DNA of 32,654 nt, from positions 1,436-34,089 of the forward strand of contig DHJA01000298.1 of NCBI GenBank assembly GCA_002404095.1, given 5' to 3'. Below, in pieces: positions 1 through 9,642 of the stretch. Under the pieces are notes generated by a model. It made no database searches, had not been told where the DNA came from, and saw nothing but the letters and a program-made list of their open reading frames with translations. The DNA is from Planctomycetaceae bacterium UBA4732 (GTDB taxonomy: Bacteria; Planctomycetota; Planctomycetia; Gemmatales; Gemmataceae). The position numbers were made by a program, and so were the translations under genes. Within the stretch, counting starts at the first letter, position 1; the number at the start of each line of letters is the position of its first letter.

Positions 1-28
1 AACCCCCGCCCCTACGGCCTCGTTTCTC

Positions 29-823
29 CTATCGACTGGACAGCCCTGCATTATTGAACAATTGACCACTATCAGGGCGGAATGGAATAGGCCAATTCAG
101 ACCAAGCACCTGACGCTGGTGAAGGGTGATCGCGTCGATTCCCTTTTTGCCCAAAGTAAGCAGGCGGTCGAGTTGATCGCGACGAAAGGTGGCTTCCTCG
201 CCTCCGGCCTGCACCTCAATGAAATCGCCGGCGCCGGTCATCACCAGATTCAGGTCCACATCGGCGTCCTTGTCTTCGCGGTAATCGAGGTCGAGCAATT
301 CCGCGCCGTCCAGTAGACCGACGCTGACGGCCGCGATGCTGCCGCGCAGAAACGCGGCTGGCGGCGGCAACGGCACAAGCAGGGGCTTCCGCGGCGGGGC
401 CGTCAAGGCGTCAATGAGCGCGACGAAAGCGCCGTTAATAGAGGCGGTGCGCGTACCGCCGTCGGCCTCGATCACGTCGCAGTCGATCCAGAGCGTGCGC
501 TCGCCTAGCTTCGCCAGATCGACCACGGCGCGCAGACTACGGCCAATGAGGCGTTGGATTTCGACGCCGCGGCCGTCGATCTTGCCGCCGCGGTCGCGCG
601 GCTTGCGCGTCGAGGTGCTGCCGGGCAACATGGCGTACTCGGCGGTGAGCCAACCCTTGCCGCTGCCGACGAGAAACGGCGGTACGGTCTCTTCAATGGA
701 GCAAGTGCAAAGGACGGCGGTACGGCCCATGCGCACCAGGACGCTGCCGGGCGCTTGGCGCGTATAGCCGCGCTCGAAGGTCAGGGGTCGGAGTTCGTCG
801 AACCGGCGGTTGTCGTGTCGCAT
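29..823 (-). CDS. rph: Ribonuclease PH
   Basis: This gene encodes a 264-residue phosphate-dependent 3'-5' exoribonuclease that trims tRNA 3' ends in the cytoplasm. Family motifs are clear: an N-terminal RxDELRP, the EYAMLP block, GRGVEIQRLIGRSLR (phosphate-site arginine region), IDCDVIEADGGTRTASI, and a C-terminal GEEATF block. The length is close to the usual 240-260 residues, with a short C-terminal extension. It starts at the ATG at 823, 53 bases after the stop of the large dehydrogenase gene on the same strand, so the two could be co-transcribed, although they have no obvious functional link. No strong ribosome binding site precedes the start. Identification is secure. Confidence 0.95.
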   Translation of the reverse strand: MRHDNRRFDELRPLTFERGYTRQAPGSVLVRMGRTAVLCTCSIEETVPPFLVGSGKGWLTAEYAMLPGSTSTRKPRDRGGKIDGRGVEIQRLIGRSLRAVVDLAKLGERTLWIDCDVIEADGGTRTASINGAFVALIDALTAPPRKPLLVPLPPPAAFLRGSIAAVSVGLLDGAELLDLDYREDKDADVDLNLVMTGAGDFIEVQAGGEEATFRRDQLDRLLTLGKKGIDAITLHQRQVLGLNWPIPFRPDSGQLFNNAGLSSR

Positions 824-876
824 GGCAATTCCCGTTGGCGAGCCGGGTCGCGTAAGCGCCCGGAGTTGAGGCCGGC

Positions 877-3800
877 CTACTGCTTTTCCTTCAACCCCGC
901 GAGGAATTCTACTAAATCCCGCAGCTCGGACTTGGATAGCTTCTTAATGACGTCCTCCGGCATGGCCGACTTGCCGGGATGGCGCTCGTCGATTTCATCC
1001 TTCGCCACCGTGACGAGTTTGCCCTCTGCCGTCATGAGGCGGATTTCCTTGGCGTCCTCGCCCTTGAGGACGCCGGTTCGCGTCTGGCCGTTGTTCAGCA
1101 CCAATAACACGCTCTCATATCCCTTGGCGATCTGCTTGTTCGGATCGACGATCGACTCCAGTAGGTAGTCGCGCTTCTGGCGCGTGCCGATGCCTTTCAT
1201 CTCCGGACCCACCTCGCCGCCCTCGCCGTTGACCTTGTGACAGCGCAGACAACTCACCTCTTGTTTGTAGAAGAAAATGCGTCGGCCGCTGTCGGCGTCG
1301 CCGCCGACTAGCGCTTCGCGGTACGGGGCGAGTACGTCGCCCTTCGGTCGGGCGGCTTCATAGCGAGTCAAGCGATCTTTGATGTCCTTGGCGGGGTGTT
1401 TACCCGCCGCATCCAAAAGGTCGAGCGCGACCTCCGGCGGCTGCTTCTTTTCTAGCAGTTCTTCAACCTGCTTCGCCAGCAAGTCGTCCACTCCCGGAGA
1501 CTTCAATTCGCCCAGCACGGCGTAGGCGCTTTGCCTTTCGATGATTGCACCGGATTCGACGGCCTTGGCCAGCAGCGGCAGCGCTTCGGCCGGCTTCGTC
1601 TGCGCCAGTACGCGCCGGCCCTCAGAGCGCACCAACGGTTCGGCGTCGTCCAATGCCGTCTTAATGGCCGCATCCACGCTGGAATCCTTTAGAGCCGCCA
1701 GCGCCCGCAATGCCTCGGCGCGTGTGCGCGCGAGTCGCTTGGAGTCCCTGGCCGTCTCCAACAAGATTGGGCCGACCTCCTTAACGCTGAGCTTCACGGC
1801 CGTATCGACCGCCTCCTTACGCACCTTGTCGGAGCCGTTAAAGACGCCGCCCAGCACGCCGCGAAAGGCGTCGGCGGCAAACTCCGGCGGACGCGGCTCA
1901 AGCGGCCGCCATACGCCCATCACGCGGTCGCGCCCGGCTGGCTTCGTCCAGTCGGCTAGTTCCTTCAGCGCCTCGATGCGCAATTCCTCCGTGGCGTCGG
2001 CCCGCCCGGCGAACGCGGCCACGGCCTCCGCATTCTCCTTCTTTCCCAGCCGAAAGTTGGCGTTGAGAACGCGATAACCCAGCGGCAGCGTCAAACCCGG
2101 CTTACGCACCAGCGCGGCCAGTTTCGGCATCGCAGCCTCAATGGGTACGTCGTTGATGGCTCGCGCCGCCTCTACCACCAATTTCGGATCGGGATCGTTG
2201 AGATAACGGGCAACATCGGCATCATTGGTCCGCCGCAGGGCCAACAGAACAGCCATGCGCACGGCCGGCGACGGGTCGTCGGCCGCCGTCATCCAGGCAT
2301 CCTTGGCGCCGCTTTCGGCCAGGGCCATGACGCCGGCGTGGCGCAGATAGGCGTCTTTGTCGGCGTTGTCGCGGAGCATGTCCAGAACGGCCGGTATGCT
2401 TTTCTTGTCAGCAAGTCGCGCCAAACCCTGCGCGGCGAAGAAGCGCACGCGTGGCTCAGGATCTTTCAACAACGCGACGAAGGGCGGCCCCGCGCCGAAA
2501 CGGCCATCGCCAAGCGTCTTGGCCGTCTGCGCCCGAATTTCGGGATCAGCGTCTTTCAAGAGCGGCAATAGCGCCAAGTAAGCCGCCGAATCTTTGCGGC
2601 CAACTTGGCCAAGCCCCCAAATCGCATGGAAGCGAGAGAGACGGTTCTTACCCTCGAGCGCGATCCCAGCGAACGCCGGGATCGCTTCGCTCCCCTTCGC
2701 CGCCAACGCGAACTGCGCCGATTGACGCACGCGCATGTCTTTGTGTTGCAGCAGATCGACCAGTTCCGAGGTCGGGCGTTCGTCGAAACCCTCCGCCATG
2801 ATCTTCTTCACTTCCTGGACGGCCGGCTCTTTCGCCAATTCCGGATAGGTGATCTTCCAGATGCGACCCTTGTTCGGCTTCTCCCAGCCCTCGACCCAAT
2901 CCGAAACATAAATGGCGCAGTCCATGCCGAAATCCACGTCGGTCCCTAGCACCGACCAGATGAATTGATGCTCATCCACCATCTTAAAAGTCGCTCCGTT
3001 CGGCTTGCAGGCGAAGGAGCGGACGCCGCTGTCGCCGCTGGCGCCGCGGAAATCGCATAAAAAAAAGTGTTCGTTGTAGCGTTCCGGCAAGCCAAGACCG
3101 GGATAGTAGGTAAGACCCGACGGGCCGTTGGCCAGATTGGCGACCGGCGGCACGAGGAACTCCGCCTGCCCGTCCCATTGCGGGTCGTCCATCTTTTCCG
3201 CCATCCAAGGTCCGCGAACTCCGGTGGCCGTGCCGAACTGGTAGCCAATGCGCCAGCCGCTGTCGCCGCCCTCGACGACGTAGACGCAACGCACCTTGTC
3301 GCCGGCGTCGGAATTGTTGTCCACCGTGAACAGGTTGCCGCACTCGTCGAAGGCCAATTCCTGCGGGTTGCGCAGTCCCGTAGCGTAGATTTCCAACTCG
3401 CTGCCGTCCGGATTGCAGCGCATCACTGAACCCGTGTCGGGCAGAAATAACGGCTTCTCGGCGTCCTTTATGTTGATTCCACGGTCGCCGATGCTGAAGT
3501 AGAGCTTGCCGTCGGGGCCGAAGCGCAGACCGTGCAGATCGTGGCCGAGGAAGCCGACGTGGACGCCGAAACCGTGGTGCAACCGTTCGCGTTGGTCGGC
3601 CTTGCCCTTGCCGGTGGTATCGCGCATTTTCCAGATATCTGGAATACAGGTATACCAAACATCGCCATTGCGCGTGACGAGGCCGGCGCCGATGCCGTCG
3701 GGGATGTCGTGGAAGCCGTCGGCCCAGACCTCGGCCTTGTCGGCCTTGCCTGCGCCTGTCGTGTCCTCAATAAGGCGGATGCGGTCGTGCTGGACGCCGT

Positions 3801-4185
3801 ATTCCGTAACCTTGTCGCCGAGCTTGCGTTTGAGCATCGCGGTGCGGTCCTCAACGGTGCGACAGGCGAGGTCGTCGTCGAGCCAGTCCATGTGGCTGCG
3901 AATGTCGGTGACGCCGTCGTGAAGGCGAAAATCCTCGGCGACGTAGAAGCGATTTTTCTCATCAATGGCGAAGCAGACGGGGTTGACGAGCAACGGCTCG
4001 GCGGCCCAGAGATCGACCTTAAACCCGGCGGGAACCTGGATGCGTTTCTGCGCCTCCTTCCACTCGTCGGAGGCGGGGTCGATCTTGGGGGTGTAAGGCT
4101 TGACGCCGGGCGCGGCCGCGACGAGGAAACCGGCGCCGATAACGCCAAAGAGAAGGGTAGCGGCGAAGTGGGATTTTATGTGCAT
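877..4185 (-). CDS. PVC-type membrane-bound dehydrogenase with HEAT repeats and haem-binding domain
   Basis: The product has about 1102 residues and is secreted: a hydrophobic signal peptide (about residues 1-25, ending VAAAP) follows the ATG at 4185. A TTG nine bases further upstream is also possible but has no better binding site. Layout: an N-terminal beta-propeller of the sorbosone/glucose-dehydrogenase-like kind (about 30-470, with GLRNPQELAFD and GGDSGWRIGYQFG blocks), a central HEAT-repeat solenoid (about 480-930), and a C-terminal cytochrome-c-like domain with CLRCH near residue 980 and a possible axial Met in SAMPEDV. This matches the planctomycete/verrucomicrobial proteins with TIGR02604- and TIGR02603-type domains. 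Substrate is unknown; oxidation of a sugar or alcohol with electron transfer to the haem is the family expectation. Confidence 0.9.
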   Translation of the reverse strand: MHIKSHFAATLLFGVIGAGFLVAAAPGVKPYTPKIDPASDEWKEAQKRIQVPAGFKVDLWAAEPLLVNPVCFAIDEKNRFYVAEDFRLHDGVTDIRSHMDWLDDDLACRTVEDRTAMLKRKLGDKVTEYGVQHDRIRLIEDTTGAGKADKAEVWADGFHDIPDGIGAGLVTRNGDVWYTCIPDIWKMRDTTGKGKADQRERLHHGFGVHVGFLGHDLHGLRFGPDGKLYFSIGDRGINIKDAEKPLFLPDTGSVMRCNPDGSELEIYATGLRNPQELAFDECGNLFTVDNNSDAGDKVRCVYVVEGGDSGWRIGYQFGTATGVRGPWMAEKMDDPQWDGQAEFLVPPVANLANGPSGLTYYPGLGLPERYNEHFFLCDFRGASGDSGVRSFACKPNGATFKMVDEHQFIWSVLGTDVDFGMDCAIYVSDWVEGWEKPNKGRIWKITYPELAKEPAVQEVKKIMAEGFDERPTSELVDLLQHKDMRVRQSAQFALAAKGSEAIPAFAGIALEGKNRLSRFHAIWGLGQVGRKDSAAYLALLPLLKDADPEIRAQTAKTLGDGRFGAGPPFVALLKDPEPRVRFFAAQGLARLADKKSIPAVLDMLRDNADKDAYLRHAGVMALAESGAKDAWMTAADDPSPAVRMAVLLALRRTNDADVARYLNDPDPKLVVEAARAINDVPIEAAMPKLAALVRKPGLTLPLGYRVLNANFRLGKKENAEAVAAFAGRADATEELRIEALKELADWTKPAGRDRVMGVWRPLEPRPPEFAADAFRGVLGGVFNGSDKVRKEAVDTAVKLSVKEVGPILLETARDSKRLARTRAEALRALAALKDSSVDAAIKTALDDAEPLVRSEGRRVLAQTKPAEALPLLAKAVESGAIIERQSAYAVLGELKSPGVDDLLAKQVEELLEKKQPPEVALDLLDAAGKHPAKDIKDRLTRYEAARPKGDVLAPYREALVGGDADSGRRIFFYKQEVSCLRCHKVNGEGGEVGPEMKGIGTRQKRDYLLESIVDPNKQIAKGYESVLLVLNNGQTRTGVLKGEDAKEIRLMTAEGKLVTVAKDEIDERHPGKSAMPEDVIKKLSKSELRDLVEFLAGLKEKQ

Positions 4186-4463
4186 GGAAATCAACGCCTA
4201 ACAATTGCGCATCGCGCCGGGTGGGTATACGGGCTGGCGGACGAAAGCGATGATTTAGCCTAGCGAACGGTGCGCGGCATCGCAATGGAAATTGGCGGAG
4301 GAGGACGAGCATCGTTGGACTCTGGTTTCCCCTCATATCGTTTCACGGAACTTTCACCGAAAATGCCGTTGCAATCGCCAAAGGCGTCGTTACCATACTT
4401 TCATCTCCCTCGTCGTGGGAAACGGTTTCACAACTCGAGGCTTCACCAGGAAAAGGAACACCG

Positions 4464-6433
4464 ATGCGCCATCAAGAAAAAGCGACATTTGCCCCCCCCA
4501 TGTCTCTAATTCGCGGCGCGTGGCTTTCAGCCGCACCGCCCGCAAACCCGCGTCCGTGAGGCTGACGCTCCAAGAATTGGAACCGAGAGAGGTGTGCAAC
4601 AACCTCATGGCCTCCGACCTTCTTTCCGGCTTGGCGCCGGCGTTCACGGCCCTCGTCGCCTCCGCCGGCTCGACCCTCGGCGGATCGGTCGATTCGCCCA
4701 TCCGCCTGTCCGGCGAAAAGACGGACGCACCGGCACGACATGCCGCCGCCGCGGAGCAATGGGCGAGTCGCTTGCCGGACTCGACCGTCCATGCGTTGAC
4801 CGGCAACGCTCCCGCTCTCGCGCCGGCCGACTCGCTCTTTCAAAGCGTATTCGCCGACCCGTCCGCCGGCGCTTACGGCAACGGCCTGTTCACTAGTCCG
4901 CCGCACGGCGCGGCGAAGGCCGGCTCTTCTTCCGCGGCGCCGGCCTTGTACGCGGCCGGCTTACCGGCTCTGGCGCTGGTCGCCAGCCCAGCGCCGCAAT
5001 TCGTCGCCTCCCAGCCGGATTATACCTTGGCCGTCGGCAGCGGCGTGGGTCACGGCAGCGGTTCGGGTTCGGGCAGCGCTTCGAGCAGCAGCCATACCGA
5101 AAGTCCGGCGGCGGCCGCACCGATGCAGGCGTTCGGCAGAGGCCGCGCCTTGGACAGCGGTCCCAGTTCGAGCGGCACCAGCCAAGGCCCCTTCACCTGG
5201 ATAGGAGGAGCTGCGATCGGAGATCCGACCGCATGGGAGAACGGACAGAACTGGCTCGACAACACCGGCTTTCGCTCCTATCTGGCGCCCGGCGATAACG
5301 ATGACGTGATTTTCGACGGCACGGTTTCAAACGCTGACTGCATCGATAACTCATCATTCGCCGTCGGTTCCATAACGGTTGCCCCTAGCTATTCCAGCAC
5401 CATAACATTCTATCCTGCAATGAGCATCGCGCGAACCTTCGACTTTGAGGGCGGCGAAGTCATCCAAGCGGGCGGAGCCGGCAACGCCCTCTCCGTGAAT
5501 GGCCCCTTCATCTGGGACAATCCCACGGGAAAAGCCTTCCTGAATATCGCCGGCACGCTGTCGGATTTCGTCCTCAATAACCACGCCACGATTAAGGGAA
5601 CGGACCTGAAAATCGGCGACAACCTCGACCTCAACGGCGCCACGGTCGATTTTAACACCACCGGATCGTTGACCTTCACCAAGAACGCCGGGATAAGTAT
5701 CAACACCGGCGGCAAATTCAACTGGAACAGCACGGCCAACATTGTGACAACCGGAACCGGAATGATCGTGAACAACGGCGGCACTTTACAACTGTCTTCG
5801 CTCCATGATGGCGTTACGGTGAAGTCGGACTTGCCTTACGTGGATAACTCCGACAATGGGGGCACACTGGATATCGAGGCGGGCACATTATATTTCGACA
5901 AAGCGAATGCTGTGAGCAACGTCTCTGTTTTACATAACGCAGGCCACATCATAATAGGGACAAATGCTACGCCAAAGGCAACCTTGCAAGTGGACCAAGG
6001 TTTAATCATGAATGGCGGCGACCTCACCAGCGCGGGGGGCAAAACATCGTACCTCAACGGAGGCGACATCCAGATCAACGACGGAAAAGTATACGTTGGC
6101 GGCTTGGTCGCCATCGGAGAACTCGACAGCGACCACAAAGTGTCGATGCTTGGCGGCACTTTGTATATGGACGTGAATTTGAAGGGCAACCCCATCTGGG
6201 ATAAATGGCACTCCGATGTCGGGTTTCTTCTCGGCACGCACTCAGTCCTTTCCGTCATAACGGTTGCCAAGCCTAATCCGCTACCCTTTGGCCTGAGTAT
6301 GCAAATCCTTGACACGCCCCAGGTAAACCTTATCACCGGCGATTTCGGCACCAAAAACGTGAATATTGACGCCACCAATTCCTATACGCCTGGTCCCGAC
6401 GGCACCAGACAGTATTACCTGCTGAACGTTTAA
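4464..6433 (+). CDS. Secreted LExLExR-motif protein with beta-solenoid-like repeats; start and body in different frames
   Basis: The body reads LTLQELEPREV, the N-terminal motif of many exported planctomycete proteins. A Ser/Ala/Gly-rich linker follows, including a GSGSGSGS stretch. The C-terminal part begins FTWIGG...W...NW with a P..D.V.F element, as in autotransporter-type beta-strand proteins, then runs through Gly/Asn-rich repeats likely to form a beta-helix. The best start is the ATG at 4464, behind AGGAAAAGGAA, but it is in another frame. It reads 12 codons into a C8 run at 4492-4499 and, unshifted, stops after 20 codons. One extra C would fuse it to the body. In the body frame the only upstream start is a TTG at 4292 without a binding site, and its translation up to the C run does not look coding. 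Function is unknown, probably cell surface. The C-terminal identity as an exported repeat protein is firm; the start is inferred. Confidence 0.75.
4492..4499 (+). other. C8 homopolymer at the frame junction
   Basis: Eight consecutive C residues lie between the well-placed start codon at 4464 and the LExLExR-encoding frame. Nine (or six) would put both in one frame. Possible readings are slipped-strand phase variation, transcriptional or ribosomal slippage, or a base-count error in the assembly. Confidence 0.7.
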
Positions 6434-6451
6434 AAAACCAACCGTTTCAGA

Positions 6452-6485
6452 GGGGCGGCCTAACGGCCGTCCCTAGACCTTTTCT
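6452..6485 (+). terminator. Probable intrinsic terminator after the beta-solenoid gene
   Basis: A hairpin with a 9-bp stem (one G-T type mismatch) and a TAAC loop at 6452-6473 is followed by CCTTTTCT. It sits 18 bases after the stop codon of the preceding plus-strand gene and before the start region of the next small gene. Confidence 0.55.
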
Positions 6486-6530
6486 CAGTGGGTATGCCAC
6501 AGGCATCCTTAGACACTGCTGGAGAACACC

Positions 6531-6827
6531 ATGCTACATAAAAAATTGTTGGCCGGACTTGTTGTTTTGGCCGCAGTTACAATCTGTCCTACTGCTGACG
6601 GGTTGGAACGAGGGAAGGTCGTAGCAGTCACTGCCGACTCCATCCAAGTTGACGACGGGACAAAAACGGAGGAGTATAAGTTCAGCAACGAGCTTCTTAC
6701 CAATACGTCGCATGACACTGGATTCCGCGGCAAGATCACCCAACTCAAACCGGGTTGCAAAATTTACTTTGATTCGGGATCGCAAGACGGGCAGTCTGTT
6801 ATCATCGCGTTAGAGGTAAGGCATTAA
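6531..6827 (+). CDS. Small secreted hypothetical protein
   Basis: The 98-residue product has a clear signal peptide (positively charged MLHKK, then a hydrophobic stretch to about residue 23). The mature part is about 75 residues, rich in beta-forming residues and charged (GKVVAVTADSIQVDDG), like a small OB- or beta-barrel-type domain, but no family was recognised. A purine-rich GGAGAA lies upstream of the ATG. It follows the surface-protein gene on the same strand after a probable terminator, so it is likely transcribed separately. Function unknown. Confidence 0.7.
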   Translation: MLHKKLLAGLVVLAAVTICPTADGLERGKVVAVTADSIQVDDGTKTEEYKFSNELLTNTSHDTGFRGKITQLKPGCKIYFDSGSQDGQSVIIALEVRH

Positions 6828-6853
6828 GAAACGGCAAGCGCGAGGCCGCTTAA

Positions 6854-6913
6854 GAATCGGTTCCAGAATCCCCTCTCCCACTGGCGGGAGGGGGGGATTT
6901 CTGGAACCGATTC
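6854..6913. repeat. Long near-perfect inverted repeat between convergent genes
   Basis: Arms of 15 bp match perfectly (GAATCGGTTCCAGAA and its complement), then after one extra base the pairing continues through a C-rich/G-rich section around a short loop. It lies between the convergent genes ending at 6827 (+) and 6979 (-). There is no U-tract directly after the hairpin on either strand, so it is not a classical intrinsic terminator. It may still end transcription or be a dispersed palindromic element. Confidence 0.75.
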
Positions 6914-6978
6914 TCAGTAAAAAAACGGCGATTTTTAGGGCGCGACGCCGCAGCCGCGCCGCGTTCTCTTCCTATCTT

Positions 6979-8697
6979 TTAGCGCCTATAGGCGCGGCGA
7001 ACATAACCTTCCGCCGCTGTCTCCCAGACCGGCACGCCATCCGCGTTTAACTCCACTACTTTGTGATTGGCGCTTACGAGCGTATGGCCGTTCGTCAGCC
7101 GCATAACCCCGCACGCGCCTGATACATGCGTTTGCCAGAGGACTTTTGCGAACGGCCCCGCGCGGCTTAAAGACTCACGTAGCTTATCCGGCAGTTCTAG
7201 CATCTGAGGAACTTCCTCGGTTTCTTTTATTTCCAACACTTGGCCGCCGACCAAGTCGGCAAGCAGGAAGCGACCTCCCGGCAGGTCCTGAAGGCCAACG
7301 TAATGGACTTTTTGGCCCCATGACAGCCGGATTGTCCCAAGTCTTTTGCCGGCCGCGTCCTGCTGTATTAACCCAACGTCCGAGGTAAAAAAGGTGCGGC
7401 CGTCACGACCCTTGCAAATAGCGTCGGAAAAGTTGCCGGACGAATTCCGGACGTCGAAAAGCGTCGCGCCGTCGATTCCGAATTCCAGCGCCCCGAACTC
7501 CCTGTGAGATAGAACAGACTTGCAAGTGGACACGAAAGTATTTCCATTCGGCAGCCTCTTGCAGCCGTTCGGCTCGCCGTCAACCTTTTTCTCCCACTTC
7601 ACCGTTCCCTTTAGATCGCGTTCCGTGACGCGATGCCCGTCGGCCTCGGCGATCAGCACATTCCCATTAGGCAACACCTGCGCATCCATCGGCCCTTCCA
7701 AATCCTTAATCTCCCAGCGAATCGAGCCGTCGATGTCACATTCCCAGACGCGGCCGGTGTTGTATTCGACGCCGAGCGTGTAGCCCAACGGCCGCGGCGC
7801 CTCCGTGTAACCCGTTAGATCGAATCCGGCTCCCTTCTCCTTCCACCACGCCGCCCAAGCGTCGCGGACCTTGCTCCGCTGCTTCGCAGAATCGTCGAGC
7901 CAGAGGGTCGTAACCTTGTCGCCGGCCAGCCGATGCAGCACCTCCTCGGATCGCCATGCAGTGTCAAACGGGCCGTCAGCCAACAGTTCCACCAACACGG
8001 AGACCGCCGCCCGGTCGTGGACGGCCAGCAAGGCGCAGGCCGTTTGCCAGCGCACCCCTGCGTCCGCATCGGCCAGAAGTTTGCGCGTCTCGTCCTTCCC
8101 GGCCTTACCCCCCTTGCGGCCGAGGACGTAACCGGCGGCGCCGCGCTTGATCGGCAGTGGATCGGTAAGCGCCGCCGCCAGGGCGGAGTCCGCCTTGCCG
8201 TCCGGGGTCAACGCCAGCAGCGCGGCCAGTACTTCGTCCTCAACCGCCCCGTCGGCGGCAAAGGGCAGGTAAGCCAACAGAACGGCTACGGCGTCGGCCG
8301 GAGCGCGGCGGGCCACCAGCCGGGCCGCGGCCACGGCCGGCAGCGGCGTGGGCGCCGCGATTTCCTTTAAAAGTTGTTCCGACCTGTGTGCGATTTCCTT
8401 GTCGGGGTCGTTCTTCGCGGCGCGAAGGAATGAAGCCGCATGAACTCCCATTTTTCCCAACGCCTTGAACGCGATTTCGCGTTCGTCGAAGTCATCGGCG
8501 CCAAGCTGTCGGACTATTTTGTTGATCTGCTTATCTGTAACGAGGATCGTGCGTTCGCGGAAGAACGCCAACAGGCCATCGGCGTCCACCCGAACGCCGG
8601 TGCGTTTAAGGATGTTTTCCTCGGGCGAGCGCTGCTCCGCGGCGGCGACCGGGGCGACGGACAGCAGAAGGGCGACGAGGAGCGTCAGGCCGTGCAT
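6979..8697 (-). CDS. Secreted HEAT-repeat/beta-propeller protein
   Basis: The start is set at the ATG at 8697, seven bases after GGAGG; an ATG at 8712 would place five residues before the signal peptide. The 572-residue product has a signal peptide (MHGLTLLVALLLSVAPVAAA), then alpha-helical HEAT-like repeats to about residue 290 (for example DDFDEREIAFKALGKMG). A C-terminal propeller-type region follows with repeats of the form LPNGNVLIAEADGHRV, LPNGNTFVSTC and LTNGHTLVSANHKVVELN, resembling PQQ-like or arylsulfotransferase-like blades. Probably periplasmic or surface-located; no enzyme motif is visible. It lies 60 bases downstream of the glycosyltransferase gene on the same strand and may share its transcript. 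Partner and function unknown. Confidence 0.85.
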   Translation of the reverse strand: MHGLTLLVALLLSVAPVAAAEQRSPEENILKRTGVRVDADGLLAFFRERTILVTDKQINKIVRQLGADDFDEREIAFKALGKMGVHAASFLRAAKNDPDKEIAHRSEQLLKEIAAPTPLPAVAAARLVARRAPADAVAVLLAYLPFAADGAVEDEVLAALLALTPDGKADSALAAALTDPLPIKRGAAGYVLGRKGGKAGKDETRKLLADADAGVRWQTACALLAVHDRAAVSVLVELLADGPFDTAWRSEEVLHRLAGDKVTTLWLDDSAKQRSKVRDAWAAWWKEKGAGFDLTGYTEAPRPLGYTLGVEYNTGRVWECDIDGSIRWEIKDLEGPMDAQVLPNGNVLIAEADGHRVTERDLKGTVKWEKKVDGEPNGCKRLPNGNTFVSTCKSVLSHREFGALEFGIDGATLFDVRNSSGNFSDAICKGRDGRTFFTSDVGLIQQDAAGKRLGTIRLSWGQKVHYVGLQDLPGGRFLLADLVGGQVLEIKETEEVPQMLELPDKLRESLSRAGPFAKVLWQTHVSGACGVMRLTNGHTLVSANHKVVELNADGVPVWETAAEGYVRRAYRR

Positions 8698-8756
8698 ATG
8701 CGAATCCTCCATGAGTATAAAAGCGGATGCAATTTACTTGCGCCCATTCTAACGAA

Positions 8757-9488
8757 CTATGAGCCGATGCGATAGCTATAGGAACGGAAACGCTTAACGT
8801 CGTCGCCAGCGTCTTCCCAGCCGAAACCATATCGCCCCCAATGCCACAGCCGGATGGTCGTGTCGGCCAGCGGGATCACGCCCATTTGTGCTAGCCGATG
8901 ACTGAAGGCCCAGTCCTCGCCCAGGTAGTGCCATTTGCCCGGTCCTTGCGGTATGACCAGCGGCAGGAAGAACGGCCACACGCCGCGTCCCCAATGCGTA
9001 TTGCACAGCGGCAGACCCAGCTCCGCAATCATGCGCCGCAGCACCTCCGCGCGCAGCCGCAGAAAGCCCGTCGCCGCGTATTTGAGCGGATACGGCGCCG
9101 CCGCGTCCGGCCCGAATAGCACCTCCTTCACTCCGTCCGCGAAGATGCTGGCCATCTCGCGCCGGCTCTTCTTGGTGTAAACGGCCGACACCACTGGCTC
9201 GGGTCGGGCCAGCAGTCGCAAGGCGTCTTGTGCTTCAAAGCCAATGTCCGAGTCGATGAACAGCATCGACTCGGCCCCGTCGTGCAGAGCGTCGGAGAGC
9301 ATTTCGTTGCGGGCCACGTCGATAGCCGAACAGCCGGCGCGACGGACGACGCGCACGCCGGATTGCTCCAGTTGCTGCAAAGCCTTCTCGCACTCCGGCT
9401 CGATGCCGTTGAGATGCGGCGTCAGGACGACCGACGGGCCGCGAGCGGCCGGCGGCGGATTTGCGTTGCCGAGAACAGAAGAGGACAT
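8757..9488 (-). CDS. Glycosyltransferase-like protein (GT-A type)
   Basis: The 243-residue cytoplasmic protein has features of a GT-A/family-2-like glycosyltransferase: VVLTPHLNGIEPECEKAL near the N-terminus, then SAIDVARNEML, then the acidic metal-binding-type motif LFIDSDIGF (DSD at residues 79-81). Later it carries a GEDWAFSHRLAQMG block, similar to the ED acceptor-site region seen in such enzymes. Substrate cannot be read from sequence. It is upstream of the HEAT/propeller gene and divergent from the aminopeptidase gene across 154 bases. The ATG at 9488 has no strong binding site. Confidence 0.7.
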   Translation of the reverse strand: MSSSVLGNANPPPAARGPSVVLTPHLNGIEPECEKALQQLEQSGVRVVRRAGCSAIDVARNEMLSDALHDGAESMLFIDSDIGFEAQDALRLLARPEPVVSAVYTKKSRREMASIFADGVKEVLFGPDAAAPYPLKYAATGFLRLRAEVLRRMIAELGLPLCNTHWGRGVWPFFLPLVIPQGPGKWHYLGEDWAFSHRLAQMGVIPLADTTIRLWHWGRYGFGWEDAGDDVKRFRSYSYRIGS

Positions 9489-9642
9489 TGCGGATTATCC
9501 GTGAGCCTCGCCGCGGTTGAAACCGAATGGAACCGCGTTAACCCTATTTCTATGGATAGGCGCGGCGGCCGGTTTCTTATGCTTGACTCCGTAGAATGAT
9601 CGTCGGACGCGCGTATCCGCCGCCAACCCCAGGAGCCGTTTG

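Noticed and set aside
4292..4463. Upstream extension of the beta-solenoid gene from a TTG at 4292
   Set aside because: No ribosome binding site, basic and Cys/Trp-scattered sequence unlike an export leader; the ATG at 4464 with a strong site is better despite needing a frame change.
9589..9642. Promoter for the aminopeptidase from TTGACT and TAGAAT
   Set aside because: The two boxes are only about four bases apart, far too close for a sigma-70 type promoter.
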